A stretch of DNA of 64,000 nt from Gordonia oryzae (GTDB taxonomy: Bacteria > Actinomycetota > Actinomycetes > Mycobacteriales > Mycobacteriaceae). The stretch covers positions 1 to 64,000 of the forward strand of contig NZ_RKMH01000019.1 of NCBI RefSeq assembly GCF_003797185.1, given 5' to 3'. The position numbers and the translations under genes were made by a program. This document shows positions 35,054 through 43,840 of this stretch, one piece after another. The notes beneath the pieces were generated by a model that saw only the letters and a program-made list of their open reading frames with translations, made no database searches and was not told the origin of the DNA. How positions within the stretch are numbered: position 1 is the stretch's first letter; each line of letters starts with the position of its first letter.

Positions 35054-35148
35054 CGCAACCCCCGAACGGTGACCGGTACTCCGGAGTTGAGACCCCACTC
35101 GATGCGACGACACTCGGCGCATCCGAAGGGATCGCGACACATCGACAT
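35050..35148 (-). CDS. Possible 32-residue Cys-containing leader peptide
   Basis: An ORF from ATG 35148 encodes MSMCRDPFGCAECRRIEWGL and 12 more residues, with Cys spaced CX5CX2C. Its stop overlaps the TetR start in an ATGA arrangement, a hallmark of coupled translation. The cysteines could bind a metal, or the peptide may serve only to couple translation. No family is recognised. A longer in-frame form could start at 35331. The evidence is the overlap and the cysteine pattern only. Confidence 0.3.
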   Translation of the reverse strand: MSMCRDPFGCAECRRIEWGLNSGVPVTVRGLR

Positions 35149-35344
35149 GATCTCGAGGATGCCGCTGCGGTGTGCGCATCGAGTCGCCTGCGGGTCGCTG
35201 CCGGGTGGCGGTGACGCGAGGGTCGGCGACTTCCCGGCAGAGCGCATCCGAGACACCGACGAGGACGCCGTCATGACAGCTTCCTGCGACCGCACGAGTC
35301 CACCCCGCTCCTGTGAGCCACGCAACATCATGGAACAAACTCTA

Positions 35345-35360
35345 CGATATGTCTCTATCG
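35345..35360. promoter_or_regulatory. Inverted repeat CGATA-N6-TATCG, candidate TetR operator
   Basis: CGATA at 35345-35349 is mirrored by TATCG at 35356-35360 with a 6-bp spacer, giving a 16-bp dyad typical in size for TetR sites. It lies in the gap between the minus-strand menC stop and the TetR/small-ORF region. Distance to the TetR ATG is about 290 bp, so it would act through a long leader or control the small ORF. Confidence 0.3.
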
Positions 35361-35388
35361 ACTGCCACCCTCAGTTCGGGAAACTTCC

Positions 35389-36375
35389 TCAGCCGAGCCG
35401 GTGCCCGCGTGCGGTCAGGACCTCGTGAGCGCGCCGCAGCCGCCCGTTCCACCACTGCCGGCGGTCCTCGGCGACGCACAGCGTCGACGGAACGTCGAGG
35501 CCACCGGGCCCGAACCACCGTGGCCGCAGGTAACCGTCGTCCGGGGTACCGCCGTCGGCGACGTCTCCGGTGAACAACGAGCCGGTGCCCAGGCCGCAGG
35601 CGAACGGCAGCTCGGGCAGCGCCGCGGCCGCCGCCACGCCGGCGGCGATGCCGACCGCAGAGTCCAGCGCACTCGAGATCACCACGGGCAGACCGATATC
35701 ACCGGCCAGGGTGAGCACGGCCCGCATGCCGCACAGCGGCGCCACCTTGAGCACCGCGATGTCGGCGGCCTCGGCGGCGACCACCCGCATCGGATCGGCG
35801 GCCTTGCGGATCGATTCGTCGGCGGCGATCGGTACGTCGACCGCACGACGCACCGCGGCCAACTCCTCGACGGTGGCGCACGGCTGCTCGGCGTACTCGA
35901 GGTCACCGATCGCACGCAATGCCGTGATCGCTTGTGCCACACTCCATTTTCCGTTCGCATCGACGCGAACCCGGCCGATGAGCTCGCGCGTTGCAGCAAC
36001 CCGCGCGACATCGTCGTCGAGAGTCTGCCCCGGTTCGGCAACCTTCACCTTGGCGGTGTGCGCCCCCGGAAACCGCGCAAGGATGCCCGCGACCTCCGAT
36101 GCGGGGACCGCCGGCACGGTCGCATTGACGGCGATCCGATCACGACGTGCGGGGGGTGGTCCGAGATACGCCGCCTCGATGCCCGCCGCGAGCCATGCCG
36201 CGGACTCTTCGTCGTCGTACTCGACGAACGGCCCGAATTCACCCCAGCCCGCCGGCCCCTCGACGATCATCACCTCGCGCGTGGTGATGCCCCGGAAACG
36301 GGTGCGCATTGGCAGGCTGAGCACCACCGCATGCTCGAGCAGCTCCTCCGGCGTCGGCAACCTCTGACCGGTCAC
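35389..36375 (-). CDS. menC: o-Succinylbenzoate synthase MenC
   Basis: This 328-residue enolase-superfamily enzyme has the catalytic Lys pair region TAKVKVAEPG, the metal ligands Asp in RVRVDANGKWS, Glu in LEYAEQPCATV and Asp in IAADESIRKAADP, and a second-half Lys in IAVLKVAPLCG. It dehydrates SHCHC to o-succinylbenzoate in menaquinone synthesis. GTG 36375 follows GGGAGGAG at good spacing; the longer frame has no such site. No other men genes lie in the window. It diverges from the oxygenase gene at 36446. Confidence 0.88.
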   Translation of the reverse strand: MTGQRLPTPEELLEHAVVLSLPMRTRFRGITTREVMIVEGPAGWGEFGPFVEYDDEESAAWLAAGIEAAYLGPPPARRDRIAVNATVPAVPASEVAGILARFPGAHTAKVKVAEPGQTLDDDVARVAATRELIGRVRVDANGKWSVAQAITALRAIGDLEYAEQPCATVEELAAVRRAVDVPIAADESIRKAADPMRVVAAEAADIAVLKVAPLCGMRAVLTLAGDIGLPVVISSALDSAVGIAAGVAAAAALPELPFACGLGTGSLFTGDVADGGTPDDGYLRPRWFGPGGLDVPSTLCVAEDRRQWWNGRLRRAHEVLTARGHRLG

Positions 36376-36412
36376 GATTCTCCTCCCTGACCAGACCGAT
36401 GAAACAAATCTG

Positions 36413-36439
36413 GAAACTCGTTTCTTCGTGCGATAGGGT
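36413..36439 (+). promoter_or_regulatory. Inverted repeat and leaderless -10 for the MpaB-like gene
   Basis: GAAAC-TC-GTTTC (36413-36424) is a perfect 12-bp dyad. TAGGGT (36434-36439) follows and ends 6 nt before ATG 36446, giving a leaderless start. The dyad covers the area just upstream of the -10, so a bound regulator would block the promoter. It resembles a KstR site in the AAC-NN-GTT centre but lacks the outer T/A. The TetR at 34430 is one candidate binder. Confidence 0.4.
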
Positions 36440-36445
36440 CTCGCC

Positions 36446-37396
36446 ATGACAGTGAATCAGGATTTCGACTCGGCGATCCGTGAGGCGCAGCCTGTCCTGG
36501 TCGAGGCCGGTCCCGAGCATCCCACTCCGGAGAACGACACACTGCCGACTCCGCGGCTCGGCGCCGACTCCCTCATCTGGAAGTTCTATGGCGACATCCG
36601 CGGAGTCCTCGGATTCCAGCGCCTTGCCGGCACCGAGAACTGCATCGAACAACTCGGTCAGGGCGTGCTCGACCACTCGGTGATCTTCGACGACTTCCTC
36701 GGCCGCGCCCGCCGCACCGGTCCGCCCGTGATGCGTACCGTCTACAGCACCGAGCCCGCCAAGTGGGGGCGCACCGTGCGCGATTTCCACCGCGACATCA
36801 AGGGCACGATCAGTGACGGTTCGCGCTATCACGCGCTCAATCCCGAGCTGTTCTACTGGGCACACGCCACTTTCGTCGATCAGGTGCTCTACATCACCGA
36901 CACCTTCATCCGCAGGTTGTCCGAGGCGGAGAAGGAGCAGATCTTCACCGAGAGCAAGGTCTGGTACGAGCTCTACGGCGTCAGCGCGCGCAGTCAGCCG
37001 CAGACCTACGCCGAGTTCCGCGAGTATTGGGACTGCATGCTCGAGCGTTTCGTGCCGCACAAGACGGTCGTCTACGCCACCGGATACATCCGCAAGGGCC
37101 TGCCGCGGCCGCGCCGCATCCCGGCGCCCGCGTGGCGCGTCATCTCCGCCCCGCTCAACGCGTTCATCCGCACCGTGGTGGTCGGCACCCTTCCGCAGCA
37201 GATGCGTGAGGTCTGCACTCTGGAATGGGATGCAAAGCGCGAAAAGAACTTCCAGAGATTTGCCAGGTTCATGCGGGCACTCAACCCGGTGTTCCGCCGA
37301 CTACCGGTGCGATGGCTATACGTGCCGTGGGCCGCCGAGGCGTGGGAGGCGGTCGGCGTCGACCCGCGGCCGCTGCACAACAAGCCGGTCACGTAG
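36446..37396 (+). CDS. DUF2236 / MpaB-family oxygenase
   Basis: This 316-residue, mostly helical protein has the heme-binding family motif in FHRDIKGTISDGSRYHALNP (about residues 113-132), followed by WAHATFVDQVLY. DUF2236 includes latex-clearing protein Lcp and MpaB; members are b-type heme oxygenases acting on isoprenoid or lipid chains. The conserved His and Arg/Lys of these motifs are present. No signal peptide is seen, so it is cytosolic or membrane bound. It is a single-gene unit with a leaderless promoter. Confidence 0.82.
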   Translation: MTVNQDFDSAIREAQPVLVEAGPEHPTPENDTLPTPRLGADSLIWKFYGDIRGVLGFQRLAGTENCIEQLGQGVLDHSVIFDDFLGRARRTGPPVMRTVYSTEPAKWGRTVRDFHRDIKGTISDGSRYHALNPELFYWAHATFVDQVLYITDTFIRRLSEAEKEQIFTESKVWYELYGVSARSQPQTYAEFREYWDCMLERFVPHKTVVYATGYIRKGLPRPRRIPAPAWRVISAPLNAFIRTVVVGTLPQQMREVCTLEWDAKREKNFQRFARFMRALNPVFRRLPVRWLYVPWAAEAWEAVGVDPRPLHNKPVT

Positions 37397-37408
37397 GGAC
37401 CGCCGACG

Positions 37409-38167
37409 TCACTGCACCAGGAAAGTTCCTGCCATCGATGTGAATTCGCGACGACGGTCCCGATGGACCGAGTGGCCTGCGTCGATGACGTCAAAGCGGC
37501 CGTCGGGCAACGCCTGCGCCAGCGCCTGTAGATGCGGCGGGGGAAGAAAGCTACGCGAACCACCGGAGATGACGAGGGTCCGGGCCGACACCTCGGTCAG
37601 ACGACCCCACCACTGTGGGTCGGCTCGCTCGAACTCGGCACCGACCTGCGTTCCCACCGCGCGATGAAATCGGACCACCGGCATCGGGTTGCGCATCAGC
37701 GCGCCGATACCGCGCACACGTTCACCGAAGCCCGCCGACATGACGATATCCTCGTCGAGATCTGCTTGGTCGCGTGGCATCGGCGGCACTTCCTCGAGCA
37801 CCAGCGACCGGATCCGGCCGGGATCGTTCATCGCCATGCGCAGTGCCGCGTGCGCACCGAGCGAGTGGCCCACCACATCGACCCGCTCCACCTCGAGCCC
37901 ATCGAGCACGAATCCCAGGTCGGCAGCGAACGTCTCGAGCGCGTAGTCCCCCGGACGGCCGCTGCGGCCGTGTCCACGCAGATCGACCGCAATGACCGCG
38001 CGGCCGGCGCGGCGCAGGGCCGACGCGAAGGGTCGCCAGGTGCTGTGGTCACTGCCCATCCCGTGGACCAGCAGAACCGGCGGTGTGCGGCTGTCGGCGA
38101 GATCGCCGTTGACGGCAACCGCGAGGGTGAGTTCGCCGTGCTCGATGGGGCGCTGCAACAACCGCAC
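37409..38167 (-). CDS. Alpha/beta hydrolase
   Basis: This protein of about 252 residues has the oxyanion motif LLVHGMGSDHSTW, DLRGHGRSGRPGDY, the nucleophile elbow VGHSLGAHAAL, and the catalytic His in DVIDAGHSVHRDRR near the C-terminus. The fold matches many ester or C-C hydrolases; the substrate is unknown. The start is uncertain: GTG 38167 or TTG 38176 are in frame and neither has a strong ribosome site. It follows the large NTPase gene by about 50 bp on the same strand, so the two may be co-transcribed. Confidence 0.8.
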   Translation of the reverse strand: MRLLQRPIEHGELTLAVAVNGDLADSRTPPVLLVHGMGSDHSTWRPFASALRRAGRAVIAVDLRGHGRSGRPGDYALETFAADLGFVLDGLEVERVDVVGHSLGAHAALRMAMNDPGRIRSLVLEEVPPMPRDQADLDEDIVMSAGFGERVRGIGALMRNPMPVVRFHRAVGTQVGAEFERADPQWWGRLTEVSARTLVISGGSRSFLPPPHLQALAQALPDGRFDVIDAGHSVHRDRRREFTSMAGTFLVQ

Positions 38168-38222
38168 TGGGACCAAATTACCAGCGTCGATATCGACCCG
38201 GAACCGGCCCCCGCGACCGGAA

Positions 38223-41200
38223 TCACCGGCGGCACGGAGGTTGGTAACCCATGCCGTGGACGTAGGTGGCCCACTCCCCCTTGGTGATCTGATCGCCGGC
38301 CTGCGCGCATTGCGCATCGATGAGTGCACTGGTGTCGAGGCCCCACGACTCGATCACCCCGCCCTCACCGGCGGCGAGGATGCGATCGTCAGGGGCGAAT
38401 CGTACGTCATACACCCGTCCGGGGAACGAGCGCAACACAACGTCCGCCGACCCTCCGTCGGCGAGATTCCACACCCACACCTCGGAATTCCCGCCACCGG
38501 CGACCACGTGGGAACCGTCTGCGGAGAAACCAGCGCTGTACAGCTGGCCCGCCGGGCCGCTCAACGTCGCGACGGTATGTGGCGCTTGCGGATTCGAGAC
38601 ATCGGCGACGACGACCGTACGTTCCTCCGAGGTCGCCACGATCCGGTCGCCGCGGGCGGAGAAGCGCACCGCGAGCGCCGCTCCCTGGAAGGCGATCGGA
38701 TGCGGATAGGCCCGTGGTGCCGCCGGATCGGTGAGATCCACCAGTTGCACGACACCGGTCGAGGTCGCCACCGCGACCCGACGACCGTCAGGGCTCAGCG
38801 TTGTCCACCACACGCCACCACCGGCGTTGAAGGTCGACACCACCTTGGGCGCAGCAAGATTTGAGGCATCGATGACGGTGAGGATGTTGCTGTCGGTGGC
38901 CCCGGTCACGGCCAGATGCGACCGTTCACTGTAGTCCACGGTCTCGTTGAGGGTGTGCTGCGCGTCGACCGAGCCCACCAGATGCGGGGCGGCGGGATCG
39001 GACATGTCGGCGAACTGCACCGCTCCGCTGACCGTCCCCATGGTCGCGATCCGGCCCGACGACGACAGCGTCACCGCTCCCGAATACACCATGCCCGGCG
39101 GCGGAACGAGGTCCGGTCCCTCTCGACGCAGTCCGCTGGACTCGATGTCCCACTGGGTGATCCGTCCGTCGGTACCGCTGTCAGCGGCGAGCAGCCGGGT
39201 CGTCGAGCCGTTCGCCGGGATCTGGTAGACGCTGTTGGTCCCGATCACCGTCCGATTCGACGTCAGCGGCCAATCCTGCACCCGGCCATCATCACTGGAC
39301 GCGATGACATGGTCTCCGGCGAACACCACCGACACCGGGTTCGACTCCGAGGTCAGGATCCGCGGTGCGGCCGATGGATTGGTCAGGTTGAAGATCCGCA
39401 GTGTGTTATCGGCGCCCGCGCCCGCGATCTCGGTGCCCGCGGCGTTGACGGCCACCGCCGTCACGTAGCTGTCGAATCCGCCGAATCCCGCGATCTTGCG
39501 CGGCGCCTCCGGAGCGGTGACGTCGACGACGTCGATCACTCGGCTGCGCAGTGCCGCAACCAGCCGCGTACCGTCCGGCGTGTAGGTCAGACCCTGCGCG
39601 AGTTCGATGTCGCGCCACGCATCGAGCGGGATCTCCCCCGTCGTGACGATGGCATCACCGTCGATGCGCCACAGATCAATGCGACGGTAGGCGCTGCTGG
39701 TGGCCAGCGAGCGGCCGTCGGGACTGAACGCAGCGGCGCCGGCAACCCCGGCGGCCTTGCCCGGCAACGGCACCGAACGCCACACGCCGGCCGAGTTCAC
39801 CCACGCCTGCACCCCCACCTCGGGCTCACTGGCGACGACGAACCGGCCGTCGGGACTCACCGTGAGTGCGTTGACGTCGCCGCGGACGGCCGGGAAATCA
39901 AAGGCGCGCACCGGATGTGTGGGGTCGGCGACATTCCAGGCGGTGAGGGTGCCCCGACCACCGAGAAGCACCGTGGACGTCCCCGGCAGGACGGCCACCC
40001 CACCCAATCGGCCACCGCCGTCCGGCGCGTGGAAGGCACCGACTTGTCGGTCGATCCCACGATCGGACACGTCGAACAGGCGTACCTGCCCGCCGCCTCC
40101 GGCGGCGGCGATCAGTGACCCCGAGCGGGCCAGCAATACCGACCCGGCCTCGCCGACAAAGCGATCCGGGACGCCGCGTGCGGTCGCGTCGATCAACCGC
40201 GAACGCGCCTCGAGGGTCGGCGAGGTCTGATAAGCGACAATGGCCAACTGTGCGGCGAGAAACGGGTCGCGATCGCCCAACTCGCTCGACTGGATGGCCA
40301 ACTGTCGGCTCAGCGCCTGATTCCGGGCGGTCTCGGCCTGCTCGCGCTGACCCACTGCATGCACGCCGGAGATCACCGCGATGACCGCCGCCACGACCGC
40401 CACGATGCCGAAGATCCCGGCGGTCAGGGCGATTCTGCGCAGCTGACGACTGCGGCGTCGATTCTGGGCATCCTGGGCACGTACCCTCGCCTGTCCGGCC
40501 TCCAAGAAGCCACGACTGGCCTGGTCCAGCGAAGCGCCGTCGTCGGCGAGCGGCCGGAACATCTCCAGCCGGGCCCGCATCGGTAGCAGGTCGTCGGGCC
40601 GTCCGTTGGCCTCCCACGTGTCGTGCAAGGTCTGTAACCGACGCCGCAGCAACAACCGTTCGCGGTCGGCGTCGATCCACTCGCCCAGCCGTGGCCAGGC
40701 CGTCAGCAGCGCCTCGTGCGCGACCTGGGCGTGCGAGGTCGTCAACGTGACCAGACGTGCCGCGGCGAACGTCTCGAGCACATGACGGTTGTCCGCAGCC
40801 GGATCGTCGGCGTCGAGATCGGCGAGACGTACGGTGCGCCGGGTGACGGTCTCCTCGTCGACGTTGACCATTTCCAACAGGATTCGGCGCGCCACGGCCC
40901 GCTGCACGTCCTCGAGTGAGTCATACACCGACTCCGCGGTCTGTTCGACGGCCCCCGAAATGCGGCCCGTCGCGACGTAGTCGCGCACCGTGAGTCGCCG
41001 GCGATCGGACTTCTCCCACGTGGCGCGCAGGGCATGGGACAGCAGTGGGAGCACACCCGCTCCGACCGGCCGCGCGCTGGTCGACGGCGCCACGTCGTCG
41101 AGCAGCATGGTCACCAGATCGTCATCGACGGTGAGCCCGGCGACCTCGGCGGGCCGCACGATCACCTCCCGCAGTTGTTCGGGGACCATCGGCGTGACGA

Positions 41201-42047
41201 GTAGCTGCGAGTCGGCCAGCACCGAAGCGATGATCGGACCGGCGGCGGCACGTTCATAGAAGTCGGCGCGCAACACTCCGATCACCACGGTGCGTCGGCG
41301 CGCGGCGTACTCGGCCAGCCGGGTGGTCAGCCTCGCCCGCCCGGCCGAATCACCCTGGGTCCACAGTTCCTCGAGCTGATCGATCACGAGCAGCGCCGGA
41401 CCGTCGCCGGGCGTCTCGTCGAGTGTGGCGACGGCCTGCTCGAGTGCTGCGGCCGGATTATCGCCGGGTGCCATGACCGCCGCACCCCAGTCGGTGAATG
41501 GCTCCTGGGTGCCCACGCGCGGCAACAGACCCGCCCGCACGAGCGAGGACTTACCCACTCCGGATGCCCCGACCACCGCGACCGCGTGCAACCAGTCGGG
41601 CCCACCGTCTCCGACCGACCGGTCCGGCTCCGGACCGGGACCGGGCACCGCCTCGGGAAGCCGGGAGCGAACCATCTCGGCGAGCCGGTCGATCAGTTCG
41701 TCGCGACCGAAGAACCAGGCCCCGTCGTCGACCGAGTACGGTGCGAAGCCCCGATACGGGGACACCGACGATGCCGACTTGCGCGTGCGCCGCGACGACC
41801 GCTCGGCCGCGGCCCACCACCGCTGGGCATCGGCGTCCTCGACGACACCGCAAACGGCGAGGACGCGCTCGAACATCTCCCGGCTCGCCCGTGTCGGGGC
41901 GTGCTGTCCGGCGAACCACCCCGCGACCGTTCCGAGCAGCGCATCGGCGTCGGACGCGACGTCGCGCACACTCATCCCGGACCGTTCGCGGAGCCCGGTG
42001 AGGGCACGGCCGAGCTCGTCGCGGGTGTGCACGGAATCGGGTCCCAT
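38223..42047 (-). CDS. HTH-nSTAND1 NTPase-WD40 signalling protein
   Basis: This 1274-residue protein has an N-terminal XRE-like HTH (about residues 8-65). A STAND-type NTPase follows, with FFGRDELIDRL (about 112-122), Walker A GASGVGKSS (about 160-168) and Walker B LLVIDQLEELW (about 219-229). One membrane helix is at about 540-562. The C-terminal WD40-type beta-propeller (about 620-1240) has repeats ending FSPDGR or LSPDGR. The layout matches bacterial nSTAND proteins, several of which act in stress or phage sensing, with the propeller as sensor. ATG 42047 starts the HTH. A small LuxR-type gene diverges upstream. Its target is unknown. Confidence 0.85.
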   Translation of the reverse strand: MGPDSVHTRDELGRALTGLRERSGMSVRDVASDADALLGTVAGWFAGQHAPTRASREMFERVLAVCGVVEDADAQRWWAAAERSSRRTRKSASSVSPYRGFAPYSVDDGAWFFGRDELIDRLAEMVRSRLPEAVPGPGPEPDRSVGDGGPDWLHAVAVVGASGVGKSSLVRAGLLPRVGTQEPFTDWGAAVMAPGDNPAAALEQAVATLDETPGDGPALLVIDQLEELWTQGDSAGRARLTTRLAEYAARRRTVVIGVLRADFYERAAAGPIIASVLADSQLLVTPMVPEQLREVIVRPAEVAGLTVDDDLVTMLLDDVAPSTSARPVGAGVLPLLSHALRATWEKSDRRRLTVRDYVATGRISGAVEQTAESVYDSLEDVQRAVARRILLEMVNVDEETVTRRTVRLADLDADDPAADNRHVLETFAAARLVTLTTSHAQVAHEALLTAWPRLGEWIDADRERLLLRRRLQTLHDTWEANGRPDDLLPMRARLEMFRPLADDGASLDQASRGFLEAGQARVRAQDAQNRRRSRQLRRIALTAGIFGIVAVVAAVIAVISGVHAVGQREQAETARNQALSRQLAIQSSELGDRDPFLAAQLAIVAYQTSPTLEARSRLIDATARGVPDRFVGEAGSVLLARSGSLIAAAGGGGQVRLFDVSDRGIDRQVGAFHAPDGGGRLGGVAVLPGTSTVLLGGRGTLTAWNVADPTHPVRAFDFPAVRGDVNALTVSPDGRFVVASEPEVGVQAWVNSAGVWRSVPLPGKAAGVAGAAAFSPDGRSLATSSAYRRIDLWRIDGDAIVTTGEIPLDAWRDIELAQGLTYTPDGTRLVAALRSRVIDVVDVTAPEAPRKIAGFGGFDSYVTAVAVNAAGTEIAGAGADNTLRIFNLTNPSAAPRILTSESNPVSVVFAGDHVIASSDDGRVQDWPLTSNRTVIGTNSVYQIPANGSTTRLLAADSGTDGRITQWDIESSGLRREGPDLVPPPGMVYSGAVTLSSSGRIATMGTVSGAVQFADMSDPAAPHLVGSVDAQHTLNETVDYSERSHLAVTGATDSNILTVIDASNLAAPKVVSTFNAGGGVWWTTLSPDGRRVAVATSTGVVQLVDLTDPAAPRAYPHPIAFQGAALAVRFSARGDRIVATSEERTVVVADVSNPQAPHTVATLSGPAGQLYSAGFSADGSHVVAGGGNSEVWVWNLADGGSADVVLRSFPGRVYDVRFAPDDRILAAGEGGVIESWGLDTSALIDAQCAQAGDQITKGEWATYVHGMGYQPPCRR

Positions 42048-42285
42048 GTCGAGAGAAGTCCTTGTCGTCGGACCAGATTCGCACTGGTCAGCGTATCGAG
42101 AAATGTATCGACTTTCGATTCTCGGCCACAGCAGCGCGCTTCGTCATCCCCGCCGCACCAAGATTGGTCCGCGCGGACTACACCGCAACTCATCAACTCA
42201 TCAATTGATCTTCGCGCCGGCGAGTCGGGCTGCGGCGCGAATCCATCAGGAGGTCATCATCGCCCCCGGTACCGAGGAGCCGCCG

Positions 42286-42603
42286 TTGCATCGGCGACCC
42301 CAGCACGATCCCCGATCCCACTTCCCTCTCGATCCCCGCCATCGCCACCTGCACGCGGGCAACCGTCCCCCGAGCCGACGCCCCGATCTGTCGCGCCGGG
42401 AGGTCGAGGTACTCGTCGCCTGGTTGCGCTCCGAGTCCAAGGAGGAGGCCGCCAGGACACTGTTCATCAGTGTGTCGACGGTGAGCTCCCATGTGGCTCG
42501 CATCCGGGCGAAGTACGAGTCGGTCGGCCGAGCGGCGAACACCAAGTCGGCGTTGTTCGCCCGTGCGATCCAGGATGGTTACGTTTCACTCGACGAGTGG
42601 TGA
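42286..42603 (+). CDS. Small LuxR-type helix-turn-helix protein
   Basis: TTG 42286 lies 6 nt after GAGGAG and gives 105 residues. The C-terminal two thirds are a LuxR HTH: LSRREVEVLVAWLRSESKEE, then AARTLFISVSTVSSHVARIR and AANTKSALFARAIQDGYVSL. No receiver or sensor domain is present. The N-terminus is Arg/His/Pro rich. ATG 42046 in the same frame would add 80 residues of non-conserved sequence and is less likely. It diverges from the nSTAND gene and may regulate it. Confidence 0.7.
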   Translation: MHRRPQHDPRSHFPLDPRHRHLHAGNRPPSRRPDLSRREVEVLVAWLRSESKEEAARTLFISVSTVSSHVARIRAKYESVGRAANTKSALFARAIQDGYVSLDEW

Positions 42604-42614
42604 GTTCGGGCCGC

Positions 42615-42678
42615 GGCCCGGACTCCTGACGGCCCGAACTCCTGACAAGCCGAACTCCTCACAGCCCGAACTCCTCAC
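42615..42678 (+). repeat. 16-bp tandem repeat, four copies
   Basis: Four 16-bp units (42615-42630, 42631-42646, 42647-42662, 42663-42678) share CCGAACTCCT with small changes. They begin 11 bp after the LuxR-type stop and lie in the 200-bp gap before the convergent esterase gene. 16 bp is not a multiple of three, so this array is not protein-coding. It is unlike the 21-bp family. Confidence 0.88.
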
Positions 42679-42805
42679 AGCACCGTCGACGACGCGGTAC
42701 CCGACCCCGAGGAGGGTCCGATGCCACGTCGCCGACGGTTCCGCCACGCACCCGCCGGTCACCCCAGGCAAGGCGCCGCATCCCCTGTCGGCGCCTGTCC
42801 GGTGA

Positions 42806-43777
42806 TCAGCGGTCCCGGAACCAACCGGAGTTCTTGGCACGCCAGACCATGTCCTGCCAGTAACCCCAGGTGTGTGTCCCCACGCTCGGGAAGTCGGTGG
42901 TGATCCGGATGCCCTGTAGTGCGGCGGCCACCTCGAATGACCGGGTCTGCGCAAGTGCGACCGCCTCGAGTGGAGTGCCCTTCACGGAGTTCACTGCGTC
43001 GGTGTTGTAGCGGCCCCACGCGGCCGATCCCGCGGCGACCCGGATCGTCATGCCGCGCATCCGCGGCAACTGGACGAGCGCGTCGTTGCGCTGCCAGCGA
43101 TCGCTCCACGGCGGGCCCCACATCGCATCCGCGCTGAACGGACCCACTCCGGCTTCGACGCCCGCGTCGATCAGCGCCAGTCGCACGGCCTCTCGCATCG
43201 TCGGGGCCGACAGGTTCACATAGCCCGACATCGAGAACACATGCGAGATCCGGTTGCGGTGATACGCGCCGTAGATCATCGCCGAGCCGCCGCCCATCGA
43301 GATGCCCATGATCGCGTACTTGCCCCGTGGCCCGACTGCGAGCCCGCGCGCATCCAGGGCGGCGACGATCCGGTCCAGCCGGCAGGTCCACATGTAGCGG
43401 TACTTGATCTTGTTACCGGGGCTGGCGGTGTCCCAGTTGGTGTAGAAACTCGCCAGACCACCGACGGGTTCGACGACGTTGACGCCCGAGTCGGCAAGGC
43501 GGGCAATATTGGTCTCGTGACGCCAGCCGCTCATGTCGCTGGTGGCGCGCAGTCCATCGAGGGCAATCACCGTCTTGTAGTTGCCCGGCCGGGCCCAGAT
43601 ATCGACCGGGCTCGCGGGCATCCCACACCCACCGACCGAGATCCGGTTCAGCGATGCGGCATCGGCGTCACCGACACCGCTGGACAGGGAGATCACCAAC
43701 GCCGACGCCACGATGGTCGCGGCGACGATTCGCCGGCCCAGGCGCTTGTGGACCGACCGTCTCAGACTTGAACGCAC
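42806..43777 (-). CDS. Mycolyltransferase-like esterase (antigen 85 family)
   Basis: From GTG 43777 the protein has 323 residues, with a signal peptide of about 38 residues ending near DADA. The alpha/beta-hydrolase fold carries family features: VIALDGLRATSDMSGW, NVVEPVGGLASFYTNWD, the nucleophile elbow IMGISMGGGSAM, and the C-terminal His in VGTHTWGYWQDMVW. These match mycolyltransferases, which move mycolic acids onto trehalose or arabinogalactan outside the membrane. ATG 43840 in frame would add 21 non-signal-like residues. It implies a mycolate-bearing cell wall. Confidence 0.85.
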   Translation of the reverse strand: MRSSLRRSVHKRLGRRIVAATIVASALVISLSSGVGDADAASLNRISVGGCGMPASPVDIWARPGNYKTVIALDGLRATSDMSGWRHETNIARLADSGVNVVEPVGGLASFYTNWDTASPGNKIKYRYMWTCRLDRIVAALDARGLAVGPRGKYAIMGISMGGGSAMIYGAYHRNRISHVFSMSGYVNLSAPTMREAVRLALIDAGVEAGVGPFSADAMWGPPWSDRWQRNDALVQLPRMRGMTIRVAAGSAAWGRYNTDAVNSVKGTPLEAVALAQTRSFEVAAALQGIRITTDFPSVGTHTWGYWQDMVWRAKNSGWFRDR

Positions 43778-43840
43778 GCCGAGGACATTAGGGCGGCCCG
43801 CACCGCTGTCACCAGGCTCGTAACCACAGGGCACCGACAT

